Below are positions 33,962 to 45,032 of a DNA stretch of 64,000 nt, in pieces. Origin of the DNA: Pseudorasbora parva (lineage: Eukaryota > Chordata > Actinopteri > Cypriniformes > Gobionidae); the NCBI RefSeq assembly GCF_024679245.1, contig NC_090187.1:4490909-4554908 (forward strand). The letters are read 5' to 3'. Numbering within the stretch: the first letter of the stretch is position 1; the number at the start of each line of letters is the position of its first letter. Below the pieces are notes generated by a model that had not been told where the DNA came from, ran no database searches, and saw only the letters and a program-made list of their open reading frames with translations. A program made the position numbers and the translations under genes.

Positions 33962-35357
33962 TTTATATTTTAGATTCATTGCACGCCAACTGAAATATTT
34001 CAGGTCTTTTATTGTTTTAATACTGATGATTTTGGCATGCAGCTCATGAAAACCCACAATTCCTATCTCAAAAAATTAGCATATCATGAAAAGGTTCTCT
34101 AAACGAGCTATTAACCTAATCATCTGAATCAACATATTAACTCTAAACACCTACAAAAGATACCTGAGGCTTTTAAAAACTCCCGGCCTGATTCATTACT
34201 CAAAACCTCAATCATGGGTAAGACTGCCGACCCGACCCTGTCCAGAAGGCCATCATTGACACCCTCAAGCGAGAGGGTAAGACACAGAAAGAAATTTCTG
34301 AACGAATAGGCTGTTCCCAGAGTGCTGTATCAAGGCACCTCCGTGGGAAGTCTGTGGGAAGGAAAAAGTTTGGCAAAAAACGCTGCACAACGAGAAGAGG
34401 TGACCGGACCCTGAGGAAGATCGTGGAGAAGGACCGATTCCAGACCTTGGGGGACCTGCGGAAGCAGTGGACTGAGTCTGGAGTAGAAACATTCAGAGCC
34501 ACCGTGCACAGGCGTGTGCAGGAAATGGGCTACAGGTGCCGCATTCTCCAGGTCAAGACACTTTGGGCTACAGAGAAGCAGCCCTGGACTGTTGCTCAGT
34601 GGTCCAAAGTACTTTTTTCGGATGAAATGCCTGAAGTCCAGTGTCAAGTACCCACAGTGATGGTCTGGGGTGCCATGTCAGCTGCTGGTGTTGCTCAATG
34701 CAGCTAGCTATCAGGAGATTTTGGAGCACTTCATGCTTTCATCTGCTGAAAAGCTTTATGGAGATGAAGATTTTGTTTTTCAGCACGACCTGCCACCTGC
34801 TTACAGTGCCAAAACCACTGGTAAATGGTTTACTGACCATGGTATTACTGTGCTCAATTGGCCTGCCAACTCTCCTGACCTGAACCCCATAGAGAATCTG
34901 TGGGAAATTGTGAAGAAAGGTTGAGAGACGCAAGACCCAACACTCTGGATGAGCTTAAGGCCGCTATCGAAGCATCCTGGGCCTCCATAACACCTCAGCA
35001 GAGCCACAGGCTGATCGCCTCCATGCCACGCCGCACTGAAGCAGTCATTTCTGCTAAAGGATTCCCCACCAAGTATTGAGTGCATAACTGAACATAACTA
35101 TTTGAAGGTTGACTTTTTTTGTATTAAAAACACTTTTCTTTAATTGGTCGGATGAAATATGCTAATTTTTTTAGATTGAGGAATTTTTGCTTTTCATGAG
35201 CTGTATGCCAAAATCATCAGTATTAAAACAATAAAAGACCTGAAATATTTCAGTTGGTGTGCAATGAATCTAAAATACATGAAAGTTTAATTTTTATCAT
35301 TACATTATGGAAAATAATGAACTTTATCACAATATGCTAATTTTTTGAGAAGGATCT
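33962..35357 (+). mobile_element. Tc1/mariner transposon, near full length
   Basis: The right terminal repeat (35157-35357) ends TTTTTTGAGAAGGATCTGTG. The left repeat begins only at TTTATATTTTAGATTCATTG, so about 95 bp of the left tip is missing. A transposase relic lies between. The family is a common fish Tc1 lineage; its end-only derivative lies at 30866-31192. Confidence 0.9.
34214..35079 (+). pseudogene. Tc1 transposase pseudogene with all three catalytic residues legible
   Basis: The ATG at 34214 opens MGKTADP, but a small deletion shifts the frame at once. The helix-turn-helix part continues in another frame (TQKEISERIGCSQSAVSRHL), then GRKKFGKKRCTTRRGDRTLR. Catalytic Asp 1 is in VLFSDE (34621-34623), Asp 2 in VFQHDLPPAYSAKT (34787-34789) and Glu in SPDLNPIENLW (34892-34894). 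The last two are exactly 35 codons apart, so DD34E. Segments after the VKT region and directly after SDE are deleted relative to the family's usual layout, and a stop follows VKKG. The final codon is TGA at 35077-35079. Inactive copy. Confidence 0.9.
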
Positions 35358-35545
35358 GTGGTATGACCTTTATTGTATTAAATACGCATAACCATTTAAC
35401 AGTGATTTTTCATAATACAAATAATTATATGTTTGCTAAATAAAACATCTTGGATGTTGCAAGATCTTTTACATAACTGTAAAATATTTTGCGAAAATAG
35501 CTACAGCAAAAACATTCTCAAATGGCATATTGTGAAATATGAAGT
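35358..35545. other. AT-rich sequence upstream of the candidate first exon
   Basis: No recognisable core promoter element stands out. GC and CpG content rise from about 35540. Confidence 0.35.
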
Positions 35546-35726
35546 ATGACGTGTCGTGTATGCAGTAACGCTTTTGTTAACACACTGCTCTTATTGCATC
35601 CGCTTCCATCAGAGCACATGTGCTCTGCCCCTCTCCATCCAGACAGTGCGAGTGTACTTCAGACTCTAGAGGTCTCCATCCTTCAGCATCCACGCGCTGT
35701 GCATTCTTCTGCATCGGCCAAAGACT

Positions 35727-35793
35727 CAGAGAGAGGGGGAGAGAGAGAGAGGGAGAGGGAGAGAGAGAAAGAAAGAGAGAGAGAGAGACAGAG
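35727..35793. repeat. (GA)n polypurine tract in the leader
   Basis: Imperfect GA/GGGA repeat of about 65 bp. GA/CT tracts are frequent in 5' leaders of neural genes, which is suggestive only. Confidence 0.85.
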
Positions 35794-35886
35794 GACACCG
35801 CGTAACGGCAACCTGAGACGCGTGTCCTCCCTCAGTGCGAACGGGAACTTTGATGATCTGACGGTGAAACCGATGGAAGCGTGGAG

Positions 35887-35961
35887 ATGATGTCCCAGTG
35901 CTTGATGATGGATTCGTCTTTCAGCATGTCCAGCTATGCTGTCCTTGTGTTCGTCTCCTAA
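35887..35961 (+). CDS. possible upstream ORF, 24 codons
   Basis: ATGATGTCCCAGTGC opens a 24-residue frame (MMSQCLMMDSSFSMSSYAVL, then VFVS) ending TAA at 35959-35961, about 165 bases before the candidate main ATG. It has three further in-frame ATGs. If the region is transcribed as proposed, it would act as an upstream ORF that could damp translation. No domain; coding status unproven. Confidence 0.25.
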   Translation: MMSQCLMMDSSFSMSSYAVLVFVS

Positions 35962-36125
35962 TAGACAGCTGATCCATTTTTCTCCTCAAGTACTTCTGCT
36001 TTACTACAGCTTTTGTGATTGAACACTTGAGACGGCGTGAAGAACAGCGAAAGAAGCGGGACGCGTTGTTTTTTTGTTCAATTATCATTATTATAAAAGG
36101 ACTTCCAGTTCATACGGGATTCGTG

Positions 36126-36156
36126 ATGTCTGCAACATACCGCTCCTTGTTCCTTT
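36126..36156 (+). CDS. candidate first coding exon of an unidentified gene (partial)
   Basis: ATG at 36126 encodes MSATYRSLFL and leaves one base of the next codon before GTAAGT at 36157-36162, a consensus 5' splice site (phase 1). The frame is open about 40 codons upstream without another in-frame ATG, then closed by TGA near 35970, so this ATG is the natural start. Its context (GTGATGT) has a purine at -3. The peptide could be the beginning of a signal peptide, though ten residues cannot show this. No second exon could be recognised in the remaining 28 kb, so the next intron would be long. I do not recognise the gene. Confidence 0.45.
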
Positions 36157-36162
36157 GTAAGT

Positions 36163-36649
36163 AAACTGAGTTATTCATTCCTTTAGAGTATGGCACTCTG
36201 CTTCTTTACTTTTCTTTTTTTCTTCTTTTTTGGAAATCTAACCTTATGTTTTAAATTGTTCTACCCTATCGTTCGTATTATATTGTTCACATATATCCAT
36301 ATCCAAATAAGATTAAGCAGTATGAAGTCTTCAATATGAATACCATAAGCTTTACAAAATAGTAAGAAGTAGGCTACTGTTCATAACAAGACCCCCACCC
36401 AGTCGAGTAAATCAGATCCAGATGGTTTTTGCCTTTCGGGATCTGATGAGTTACACCCTTCAGACAGACAACTGAAAATAAAGATTCCAAAACCAAAAGT
36501 TCAGTGGAGAACTTTTTATTAACTAGTTCTTTGGGAAATCATGTTCTGGTGCAAAAATCAGATTTAAAGACCCTAGCTAGTAATGAAAGGTCTAAACCAT
36601 TTAGCTCAACTTATTTTTTAAACGATTTTAATTTTTTATGTCGAACCTG

Positions 36650-36653
<4 letters not shown>
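36163..36653. other. start of the inferred first intron
   Basis: AT-rich non-coding sequence; nothing recognised. Confidence 0.4.

Positions 36654-36723
<70 letters not shown>
36654..36723. repeat. (AT)n microsatellite
   Basis: About 34 uninterrupted AT units. Confidence 0.95.
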
Positions 36724-36727
<4 letters not shown>

Positions 36728-36889
36728 ACAGTGTCCCATCTTTATGTTTTTGTCTGAGAGCCCAAAACATAAGGATACTGGGAGAGAGTGTACCTACAAT
36801 GCGCATTTATGAAAATATTAAAGCATAAGCTTGATGGTGATTATGCATCATCCAAACATTTATACAAATGTCATTGGTTTAGTAGTTAC

Positions 36890-37310
36890 ATTTGGCGCTA
36901 AATGTAACGTTCCTTGCAGAGCGGAACAAAGACAGGGCACGTCGCCCAATCCAGATCTCTTAATTTGTTGTGACATCGGATGGCAAAAATAGATCCTCAT
37001 GTTAAACGTCCAGTGATGAGCCGGTGGCGCGAGCCGCTGGTGTCCGGTGTGCACGGGGGTCTCGCGTGTCTGCGTGCGCTGGAGGATGTGTGAAAGCATG
37101 CATGCGTCCACGGGTCACATTCGGAGTCCCCCACCGTCTCTCTCGCGGTTCATTGTCCGATTCTCGGGCGGCACGCGCGTTTGTAACGGGAGTTTAGTGC
37201 GCGTGACCCATCGTTTATTATAATCACTGCGCCAAACTTTGTCCCATCTTTCGTGTCCTCTGCGCGTATATATGATGCAGGACGAAAGCGGCGTGTGTTG
37301 AGTCTGGCTA
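36890..37310. promoter_or_regulatory. CpG-rich patch
   Basis: CpG is much denser than in surrounding DNA (for example GGTGGCGCGAGCCGC, TCTCTCGCGG, GGGCGGCACGCGCG). It lies about 0.8 kb after the candidate exon. A 119-codon minus frame (37115-37474) and an 83-codon one (36860-37111) overlap it without known domains. It may be the downstream part of a promoter-associated CpG island, an alternative promoter, or an antisense promoter. No boundaries can be set by eye. Confidence 0.45.
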
Positions 37311-39574
37311 TTGTGCTCCATAAATGTATGACACGCTGTATTAAAATTCCTCGCGCATTCTCTGTGGCGTGTTGAGAAGGTCAACACTGCTGAAACACCC
37401 GTGACAGAAGCATCAGCTTGAAGACAACATTTTCCCACATTATTGTTGTGTATCAGCATAATGCATGCATTCATTTTCCCTCAAAGCTTCCAGCAATGTG
37501 CTATTAGGACCATGCGAATAGAATACAATTTCTCAGCGTTGTCCTGGAAGTCAGTTTCTCTGTGTCCTTACATACAAAAAAGCTGTAGAACATGCTTCCT
37601 TCTGAGCTAGGAACAAAGATAGCTGATTTAACACACCCAATGGCAGGGCATGTTGTCACACTGTCCGACATGGGAACCTATATAGCAGATTATAGACTGT
37701 ACTAATGTACAGTAAAACAATCAGGAAACACAAAATGATATGTGAGCAAAAATTTAAAAAGGTATAACAAACAATTGTTTTGGCCAAGTAATATCATTTT
37801 ATTTAATATACTCAATAAAATGTGACATCCTGAGGACCCAGCAATTATCAATTCAATAAATAGTTGGGTTCAAATCTACTTTCATTTTTTACGTGAATCC
37901 TTCCTTGTTTAAATGTAACCCAGTACTGCATTTGCTTGTTTACTCAAACTAACTATACAGAAAAATATCATGTTATTGTTATTTTAATTTTAAAGATCAA
38001 ATCTTGCTAATTCAAGGGGCATACTAACTAGCCCATATCTGTATTATAGGAATATAAAATGCCTGGTCACACATTACATTAGTGTCCATGACTTAATTTG
38101 CAATTAATTGCCTACTTAATATGAAATTATTCCTATAGTAATTAGTTAGCCTTCGTGTTCAATAGCTACACTGCAGTGTGAAGTGTGCATTGCTTACAGT
38201 GCTGAAACTGTAACCCACACACCTATGGGATGCTGCTAGTTGGGATAATCCCATTATAGGGTAATGGCAAGATGGCAAGAGGAGACGGAGAGTGTTTTAC
38301 ATGCGCCCTGACACATGCATCTAGATCATTGGAAATATTTTTCAATGTAAAGAATAAAATCCTTCATCAAATCCTATTTTATCAAATTAAAATGTATTCA
38401 TAAAACACCTTAAAAAACAGTGTTTACCAAAGTGCTGAACAATTTCAAAGGAATTCAATAAAACACAGCTTTGCACATTTGCATTTGCTGCAAGATGGTT
38501 AAATCCAAAATATATAAATAGCATAATTATCCATTCAAATTTAAAGGGATATCTCAGATTTCGCCTTGAGCACTGAGATATTGATTTATCAATCAGGTTA
38601 CTGCATTTTAAAGGTTGTGCTTATTTGCCATTGTTTTTCCTATGCTATTTTTTGGTCGTTGGGCATTGACTGAGCCTTAATTATTTTCAGATGTATTATT
38701 AGATCATCTTAATGTGTTGTTTGGTTAATGATTATCTACTTGGTCTGTGTTGTGAAACAGAAATTGATTGAGAACTGAGTGTGCTTGTAGGAAATCCTAT
38801 TGGCTTGTGCATTAAATTAGTTAAATGAAATAGCCTTGTAGTATCATTATAACTACATTTCTTCAAGAATGTACAACTCCATTAATGAAAAAAAGCTTTT
38901 AAGCTGGTTTGGCGTGTAGAGCTCATCTCATTGCAGAATATCCTCAATGATAGACTGAATCAATGGTGCATAATAGGGTAATTTCCATTTCATTTGATTT
39001 GATGCTTTCGGAGATCTTACGTTACTTAAGTCTAGCACCCTGGAGGAAAGAAATATATATTTAAAAAGTCTTATTGCAAAATGAGCTGCTGCTACTATCT
39101 GGGAATGAGCTAAAACAGGACAGACTGACTAAACCGTGCAGAAATCATGGCAAACCACATGGATGATAAATCAGTAGTCTAACCCTGACTGACTTGAATG
39201 GAAAACGTTAAATGGGAAGTCTGGGAAGTAATAACAGATTGTAATTTACATGTCAGAAATGTAATGGAACCATGATAAAGACCTTACTCTATGTCACATG
39301 ATTAATGCTCATCCAACACACACACTCAGTTTCGGCGATTGACAACCACGCGAGTCTCGAAATGTCCCGAATACTGTCTGAATGACAATGGGAGTCAAGC
39401 TCATATTGTCTTACCAGTAACCATATCGACAGTGACTGAAAGTAATATCACAGATGGCGATGTCCATGAAACTTATAAGTTATTACTTTTGATATGACAA
39501 GAGTCCAATCGTGCCATGAGCTCATCCTTCAAATATGAATAAGTTTAATTAATACTTTTTTTTTTTTTGCATTT
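37311..39574. other. AT-rich non-coding stretch
   Basis: No transposon ends or exon-like frames recognised in about 2.2 kb. Confidence 0.4.
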
Positions 39575-40332
39575 ACCTCCTAGAAACACCTCATACGTGG
39601 CCGCTCCCAGGTAAAAGGGGCTTTTCTTCCGAGAAATGCTTGGATAACAAACCTCCATAAAAATAGTGGCTAGTGTGGGGTATGTGCGATTCATAAATAT
39701 GTTGGGCCCCAAACATTGTGAGCCCTGGCCCATACATGTCTGAGTCCAGCGTGCTAAAGGTATATTCTGTTAGACACGTACAGATCGCAAAACAATCTAT
39801 AACAATGCAATACTATTACATATAAAAACACGTTTTACTGCACCATTCCTGTTGGATCCAAATCCAGCATCGACCAGAGATTAGTTTACAAACGATCCCG
39901 CAGTGACCTGAAGTGAACACCACTGTCTTCCCCACGTCAGCTGGAACTTCATTAAAAATAAAGTTCAACCACTCATTCCTAATATTAGGATAAGAAGGAA
40001 GCTTATGCAGCAACCGTGTTCTTCCACAACCAGGAATAGCGCACTATCTTAATCTTCCTCTGCATGTTTATTGTTGTTGGCTAGCTAGCAAGAACCGATC
40101 AACTCCATGAGCCGGTGGGCGGGGCTACTGGATTACACGTTCTGTAGAGGCGGGTTTCGTAGCGCTATGACGTACAAGCACAAGATCGTTTGCTGGGCCT
40201 GGTGTCTATAAAAGCTTTTCTTTAAAGGAAGATTTCAGCTCTGAAACTTCCATGATAATCTTATATTATCATGACCTTTTATATATCAAAAGCTCAAGGG
40301 AAAGTTGATTTCTCAATTCATCACCCCTTTAA
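39575..40332 (-). mobile_element. THAP-related TTAA-ended repeat, fuller copy
   Basis: It matches 28540-29083 on both sides of a THAP-coding segment that only this copy keeps. The right end is TTAA at 40329-40332, preceded by CAATTCATCACCCC. The left end is not defined. A TTAA target plus a THAP exon is the combination known from Kolobok transposons; no catalytic domain is present. Confidence 0.7.
39838..40043 (-). pseudogene. second-family THAP zinc-finger relic
   Basis: The minus strand from 40043 reads CAIPGCGRTRLLHKLPSYPN, then IRNEWLNFIFNEVPADVGK. C-x4-C, the conserved Pro and the Trp are in THAP order. The C-x-x-H-F pair is damaged by a frameshift. After it the other frame gives TAGSFVN, a stop, then VDAGF, which matches the loop after the last ligand in fish THAP proteins. 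A TAG lies directly before the first Cys. The sequence differs clearly from the exon at 6705-6941, so two THAP families contributed here. Confidence 0.65.
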
Positions 40333-40333
40333 T

Positions 40334-40460
40334 AGACTACAACCCTTTTGGTTCCACGCACCTGGTGTACGCTGGTCGTTTTTCTGACGTTAAACTAGCA
40401 AAAGTGGATTCGGATAGGCCTAAGTGCATGTGCTCAGATTGTTAAAACAGGGCCCATGGT
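40334..40460 (-). mobile_element. GGGCCC-ended MITE, end fragment
   Basis: ACAACCCTTTTGGTTCCACG, AGTGGATTCGGATAGGCC and TTGTTAAAACAGGGCCC match 12153-12252 in order. It starts immediately after the TTAA of the preceding element. Confidence 0.55.
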
Positions 40461-40667
40461 GTTTTATTAACAAAGTTAAGGAGGAACACATTCAAATCAG
40501 CATGAGAGGAGGCATATATATGTAGCCCACTCACCTATGTTCCTCGACAGTTTTCAGCATCCCTTCACCACCCCATCTCCTCACTCTCACCTGGTTACTT
40601 TCCTAATAAACCTGTCTTCTGGCGTGTTGACTCCAAATTTTTGAATATTCCTATCTAATAATTTGCC

Positions 40668-40893
40668 TAATTGAGACGGCATGATGGCGAGAGGAGAACT
40701 GGCACCCCGACTGATCCTGGTTTCTCCCGAGGTTTATTTTTCTCCATTATGCCACCTGATGGAGTTTTGGTTCCTTGCCACCGTTGCCTTTGGCTTTTGG
40801 CTTGCTCAGTTGGGGACACTAAATTTTCAACTGCTCGCATTGACACTATATGATGATTGAAATGAGCTATAAATAAATGTGACTTGATTTGAC
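40668..40893 (+). mobile_element. LINE 3' UTR fragment (CR1/L2 type)
   Basis: GTTCCTTGCCACCGTTGCCT, TTGCTCAGTTGGGGACAC and an end AATGAGCTATAAATAAATGT with a TGACTTGA-like tail are the hallmarks of a very common fish LINE 3' end. No coding part remains. Confidence 0.65.
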
Positions 40894-42634
40894 TTACCGG
40901 GGGGAATATTTTGGGTTCGGGCCAAATTCTGAGTTCGGAGCCCTCTCCTCGGACAGCACGCCAAATACACATACTACTTTACTCCACTTGATTATTTGTA
41001 AGTATGAGCTCGTGAACCATCACCATGATTTTTGGAATGACTTACAGCGAGAGAAAAATTACTTGCATAACATCAGTTAATGGAAGCGCTGTCATTTCAC
41101 AATAGTTTTTTATTGACATGATATTGCAAAAGTTGTGCAAATCTTTAATGAAAACCAGGCTAGTGAGCTAGTCAGATGCTCATATCACCATCACTGTAAG
41201 TTACTGAAAGCGAAACCACAACCTGAAAGCCTTGTTTGTGCAGCGCGGCTCTCTCACACTGTATGATATGACAGACAACTAGTTGTCCAGTCCGTTTCCG
41301 TTCACACAGTGTGGGTTTTACAAACATGCGGTTGAGCTCGGTTATAGAATGCGGTTGGCACTCCTGTAAATAACTGAACAGTGTGTCAACACAACCATAA
41401 TATGGACTCAAATACAGGACTGACAACCAGATTCTGTTGCTGTGTGTGTTGCCTGACCACTAGATATTTTACTTTTCCATAATGCAATGAATGGCTGCAG
41501 TCATCAGCCTACCCTGTTATGAAAATCAGGTTGCCATTAGTTACACTAACACAGAAAAGTGTTTTTAAAGTAACTCATTTTCTCATCCTGTGCTATATTT
41601 GGCTGATAACCACAGGCAGTAACAATATCTCTCATATCTGAAAATGACAGGACACTGCAGACCCAGAGGTTATAAAATGACATCTCGATGCGCATGTCCC
41701 TGAATCACAGGAAATGTGCACAGAATGAATAAGCATGCGAAACATTTGCAAACTTTTACGAGAAAATGCTGCGCAGGGATGAGAGTTTTGACATTTTAAC
41801 TGTTTTTAGCATTTTAATACATTTTTCGTCTTAACATGATGAAACTGAACATTCGTTCATGATGAATATTACATTGAAAGAGGATTTTTTTTTTTATTCG
41901 TTTTTTAATTATTATTTTTTTACAATAAATATTTATGAGAAAACTTTTGCAGACTTTAATTTATTATGTGCTGAATGATTTGAGTGTGTTCAAGTGCCTG
42001 AATTTTTTCATCTGGAGATTTGGGTTTTTGTTTGCCTTGTTTACTGAAGCTCAGATGTTTGGTTAGGCAACATAAATAGCATTGCAATTTTCTCGAATTG
42101 GTTTGGGTATCTGGCTCTGCAGTGACATGAACATTCCTGAGGTTTTCCATCAGGATATCATTCAAATCAAGCCTATCTGCATTTAGAGCCTCACAGAAAT
42201 ACAGTGCTTCAGGTCTAACCAATGTTTATCCTCCGTGTCTCGGCTATGTGATATTATTTTTGTCATGGGATGATACGACAGACCTCTACATTATGGACTC
42301 GGAGCTTCTAGTTAGCTTGTGCAGTGCTGGTATAACAACCTCCTCCTGAAAGACAGTGTGTGTTTCCTGCTGCAGCACATCTGAGGTGACATTGTCTCAA
42401 CTCTGTACTGAAATTCAATATTCTCCCCGTACTGTCTGAATTTCTCACCGAGCAGATAAACAGCTTGAGGAGTGTGACTCCAGATGTGTTATTACTCGTT
42501 TGGCCTTGAGGAACATGTGGTGCTGTTTCTTTTGGTAAATATGCTGTGACTCAGTCTGTGGGAGGTGCTTCATGTTTCTTTTAATTTTTTTAAAGAATGT
42601 GTAATTTAAGTTAAAATATGTAAAAAAAAAATTA

Positions 42635-42639
<5 letters not shown>
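40894..42639. other. non-coding stretch
   Basis: Small frames (41172-41426, 41956-42222, minus) without domains. Nothing else recognised. Confidence 0.4.

Positions 42640-42704
<65 letters not shown>
42640..42704. repeat. (AT)n microsatellite
   Basis: About 32 AT units. Confidence 0.95.
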
Positions 42705-42713
<9 letters not shown>

Positions 42714-42764
42714 ATGTATACTATAAATACTATACTTTAAAATGTATACTATATATCATATATA

Positions 42765-42965
42765 GTTTGGGGTCTGTAAGATTTTTTAATGTTTGCACTT
42801 ATTTTATAAAACAGAGTAAAAAGTAAAAACAAAAATATTACTATTTGAAATAACTCTTTTCTAATTTACTATATTTTAAGATTTTTTAAGATGCATTTTT
42901 TTTTGCATATGACCAAAGCTGAATCTTCGGAGTCACATGATCCTTCAGAAATCATTATTATCTGC
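42765..42965 (+). repeat. interspersed repeat family R3, copy 2
   Basis: TTTGGGGTCTGTAAGATTTT, TTAATGTTTGCACTTATTTT, CAAAGCTGAATCTTCGGAGT and CACATGATCCTTCAGAAATC are in the order of the family also seen at 13640-14070. Confidence 0.65.
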
Positions 42966-43039
42966 AAGTGTGTATCTACACACACATGTTAAAATGTCAG
43001 ATTTCTTTTTTCTTGAAATAAATTTATTAAATAACTTAA

Positions 43040-43041
<2 letters not shown>

Positions 43042-43095
<54 letters not shown>
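43042..43095. repeat. (CA)n microsatellite
   Basis: About 27 CA units, immediately followed by a different repeat. Confidence 0.95.
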
Positions 43096-43097
<2 letters not shown>

Positions 43098-43300
43098 GGA
43101 TCCCTATCTTTGTGGGGACTCTCCACAGACGTAATGGTTTTTATACTGTACAAACCGTATTTTCTATCCCCTTACACTGCCCCTGTCCCTAAACCTACTC
43201 ATCACAGGAAACATTCTGCATCTTTACTTTCTAAACAAACAAAAAAAACCAAAAAAAATCATATTAGTTTCATCATGCACTCATTTCATCACATCCTTCC
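43098..43300. repeat. fish interspersed repeat (TTTGTGGGGACTCTCC type)
   Basis: CTTTGTGGGGACTCTCCA, GTAATGGTTTTTATACTGTA, CCTAAACCTACTCATCACAG and AAACATTCTGCATCTTTACT are landmarks of a common fish repeat that often adjoins CA tracts. Confidence 0.6.
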
Positions 43301-44208
43301 CTCAGCAGCTGTCTTGTGTCTATAGACATTAAGTATTAAGTAAATATTAGCTGCATTTGTCTTAAATATAAAAATAAACCCCCTAATTATGAAGAAAACT
43401 TTTATATTTTCAACAATGAACAACTATAGCACACTCCTTGACTGAAAAAAACAAAACAAAAAAAATCAAAGGAGCCCACAGTAAACACCAGGCCACGTTC
43501 GAGTCGTTCTCTAGCCTATAAATCTCAGACTCTTTTGACTCCCTTGGCTAAATTACTCCCAGATTACTTTGGAGCCGCTCAACAGGAACTGCCTATTTTC
43601 CTTTATGGCTAACCTTTGACAGATGTTCATGAATGGTCTGGTTTGACAATAATTCAATCCAGCTGCATCTTGGTGTAGCAATGCCCGGCTCGCTTACATA
43701 AGTCATTGGTCTCGAGCAGCCCCCGCCCCTCACTCAGCTCTGATATGCAGGTTTTGGCTTCCAGAATTGCATGGCCCAACAGGATTTTGCTAATCACCAC
43801 CTCCATGCTTATTTGCAAGAGAAAGAACAGGGGATTGTGTGCATTACTTGATGCAGTAAATAACTATGAAAGTCAACGATGCAAGGGCAATTACTTTTTT
43901 CCTGATTCCTGGAAGTACTGTTGTTTGTAGTGAGTGTAAACAGTTTGATGACGGTCCTCAGTGAGGAGCTGAGATTAGCACAATGATAAACTATATGGCC
44001 AGAAAATCTGCCAATGAACCAAACAATGAATATCGAGGGCGAGAATTTACTGCACGGTTGTGTCACTTTTTATGTGGAGTTTTGGAGGGAAATATAGGCC
44101 AATACACGTGTATTATAATATACCCATGAGTATTTATGTAAATATAAATTTTCATATAAATTTTTATAGTTGAACACGCTAAACAGTGACAACTGTCTGC
44201 TCCGAAGT
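43301..44208. other. non-coding stretch
   Basis: No exon-like frame or repeat end recognised. Confidence 0.4.
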
Positions 44209-44936
44209 TTAAAGTGCCCCTATTATGGTTTTCCAATATTTCCTTTCATGCAGTGTGTAATATAACTGTCTGTGAATGTAAACGTTCTGCACAGTTGTAA
44301 AGTTAAAAGAGCATGACAAAAAAATTGTCTCCCAAACAAAAGAATCGTCTCTGAACCGAGTCATTTTTCTTTCGAATCCCACTGCGATATGGTTTTACGT
44401 CACCAGAAATTACATTTGCATAATGCCTATGTTGTACGTTGTCTGTCCGCAAACAATTTGACCCGTTAATGGTGGGTGCAGTTGTTAATGCTGATGGTGA
44501 CGAATTACACTTGCAACATGTCATAATGTACCTCCAAACGAGCAGAGTATCACTGAGAAAGTTGTCCTTGTGATGGAGGGTCGGGTTGAACAACTAGCTC
44601 TTCCAGTGTTTCATCATGGGACTTGTGCTCAGATTATACGGTAAAATCGACGTTATCGTTGCTGTCTTTATTTATACGTGTGTATAATCGCTGAGCATTA
44701 GGAAGCCTCTGGAGCTGAAGTTCAGTCATGATAATGGCTATTTAGCTTCCGACATGGGCTGTAAGAGCTAGACCAATCACAACAGACTGGGCCTTCTGGC
44801 CAATCAGAGCAGAGTAAGCTCTTGGAAAGGAAAGCTTATTTAAGACGACTCTCGATTCTTCTGCAAATGGAATATTATGAGAAAATGAAAGTGTTTTTTA
44901 ACCTATTCATGTAGACCTGTTGTAGGACACCTTTAA
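44209..44936. mobile_element. TTAA-ended non-autonomous DNA transposon (728 bp)
   Basis: TTAAAGTGCCCCTATTATGG at the left and the complement of the right end, TTAAAGGTGTCCTACAACAG, share their first half; TTAA is present at both ends (44209-44212 and 44933-44936). Related tips occur at 16102 and 63868. The 96-codon minus frame inside has no domain. Confidence 0.75.
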
Positions 44937-45032
44937 CATGCCATATAGGAGCACTTTAACACAAAATTAAATGTAATTTGTTTATATTAGCTGTGTCTTT
45001 TATCTTATTTTATCATAATCTTGATAGTTGCA

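Larger units (their letters stand above)
35546..36125 (+). promoter_or_regulatory. candidate promoter/5' leader of an unidentified gene
   Basis: This segment is richer in G, C and CpG than the surrounding AT-rich DNA. It contains a polypurine GA tract and clusters such as GACACCGCGTAACGG and GAGACGCGTGTCC, and ends at an ATG with a splice donor ten codons later. A 114-codon frame (35546-35890) runs across the GA tract but looks like leader sequence. No TATA box was seen at a sensible distance, as is common for CpG-rich vertebrate promoters. The start site is unknown. Confidence 0.45.

Noticed and set aside
34214..35079. An active Tc1 transposase
   Set aside because: An early frameshift, internal deletions and a stop after VKKG rule out a full-length product, although the DD34E residues are legible.
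35546..35890. 114-codon ORF as the main protein of the candidate gene
   Set aside because: Its middle third is a translated GA microsatellite and it has no known domain; a 5' leader is the simpler reading.
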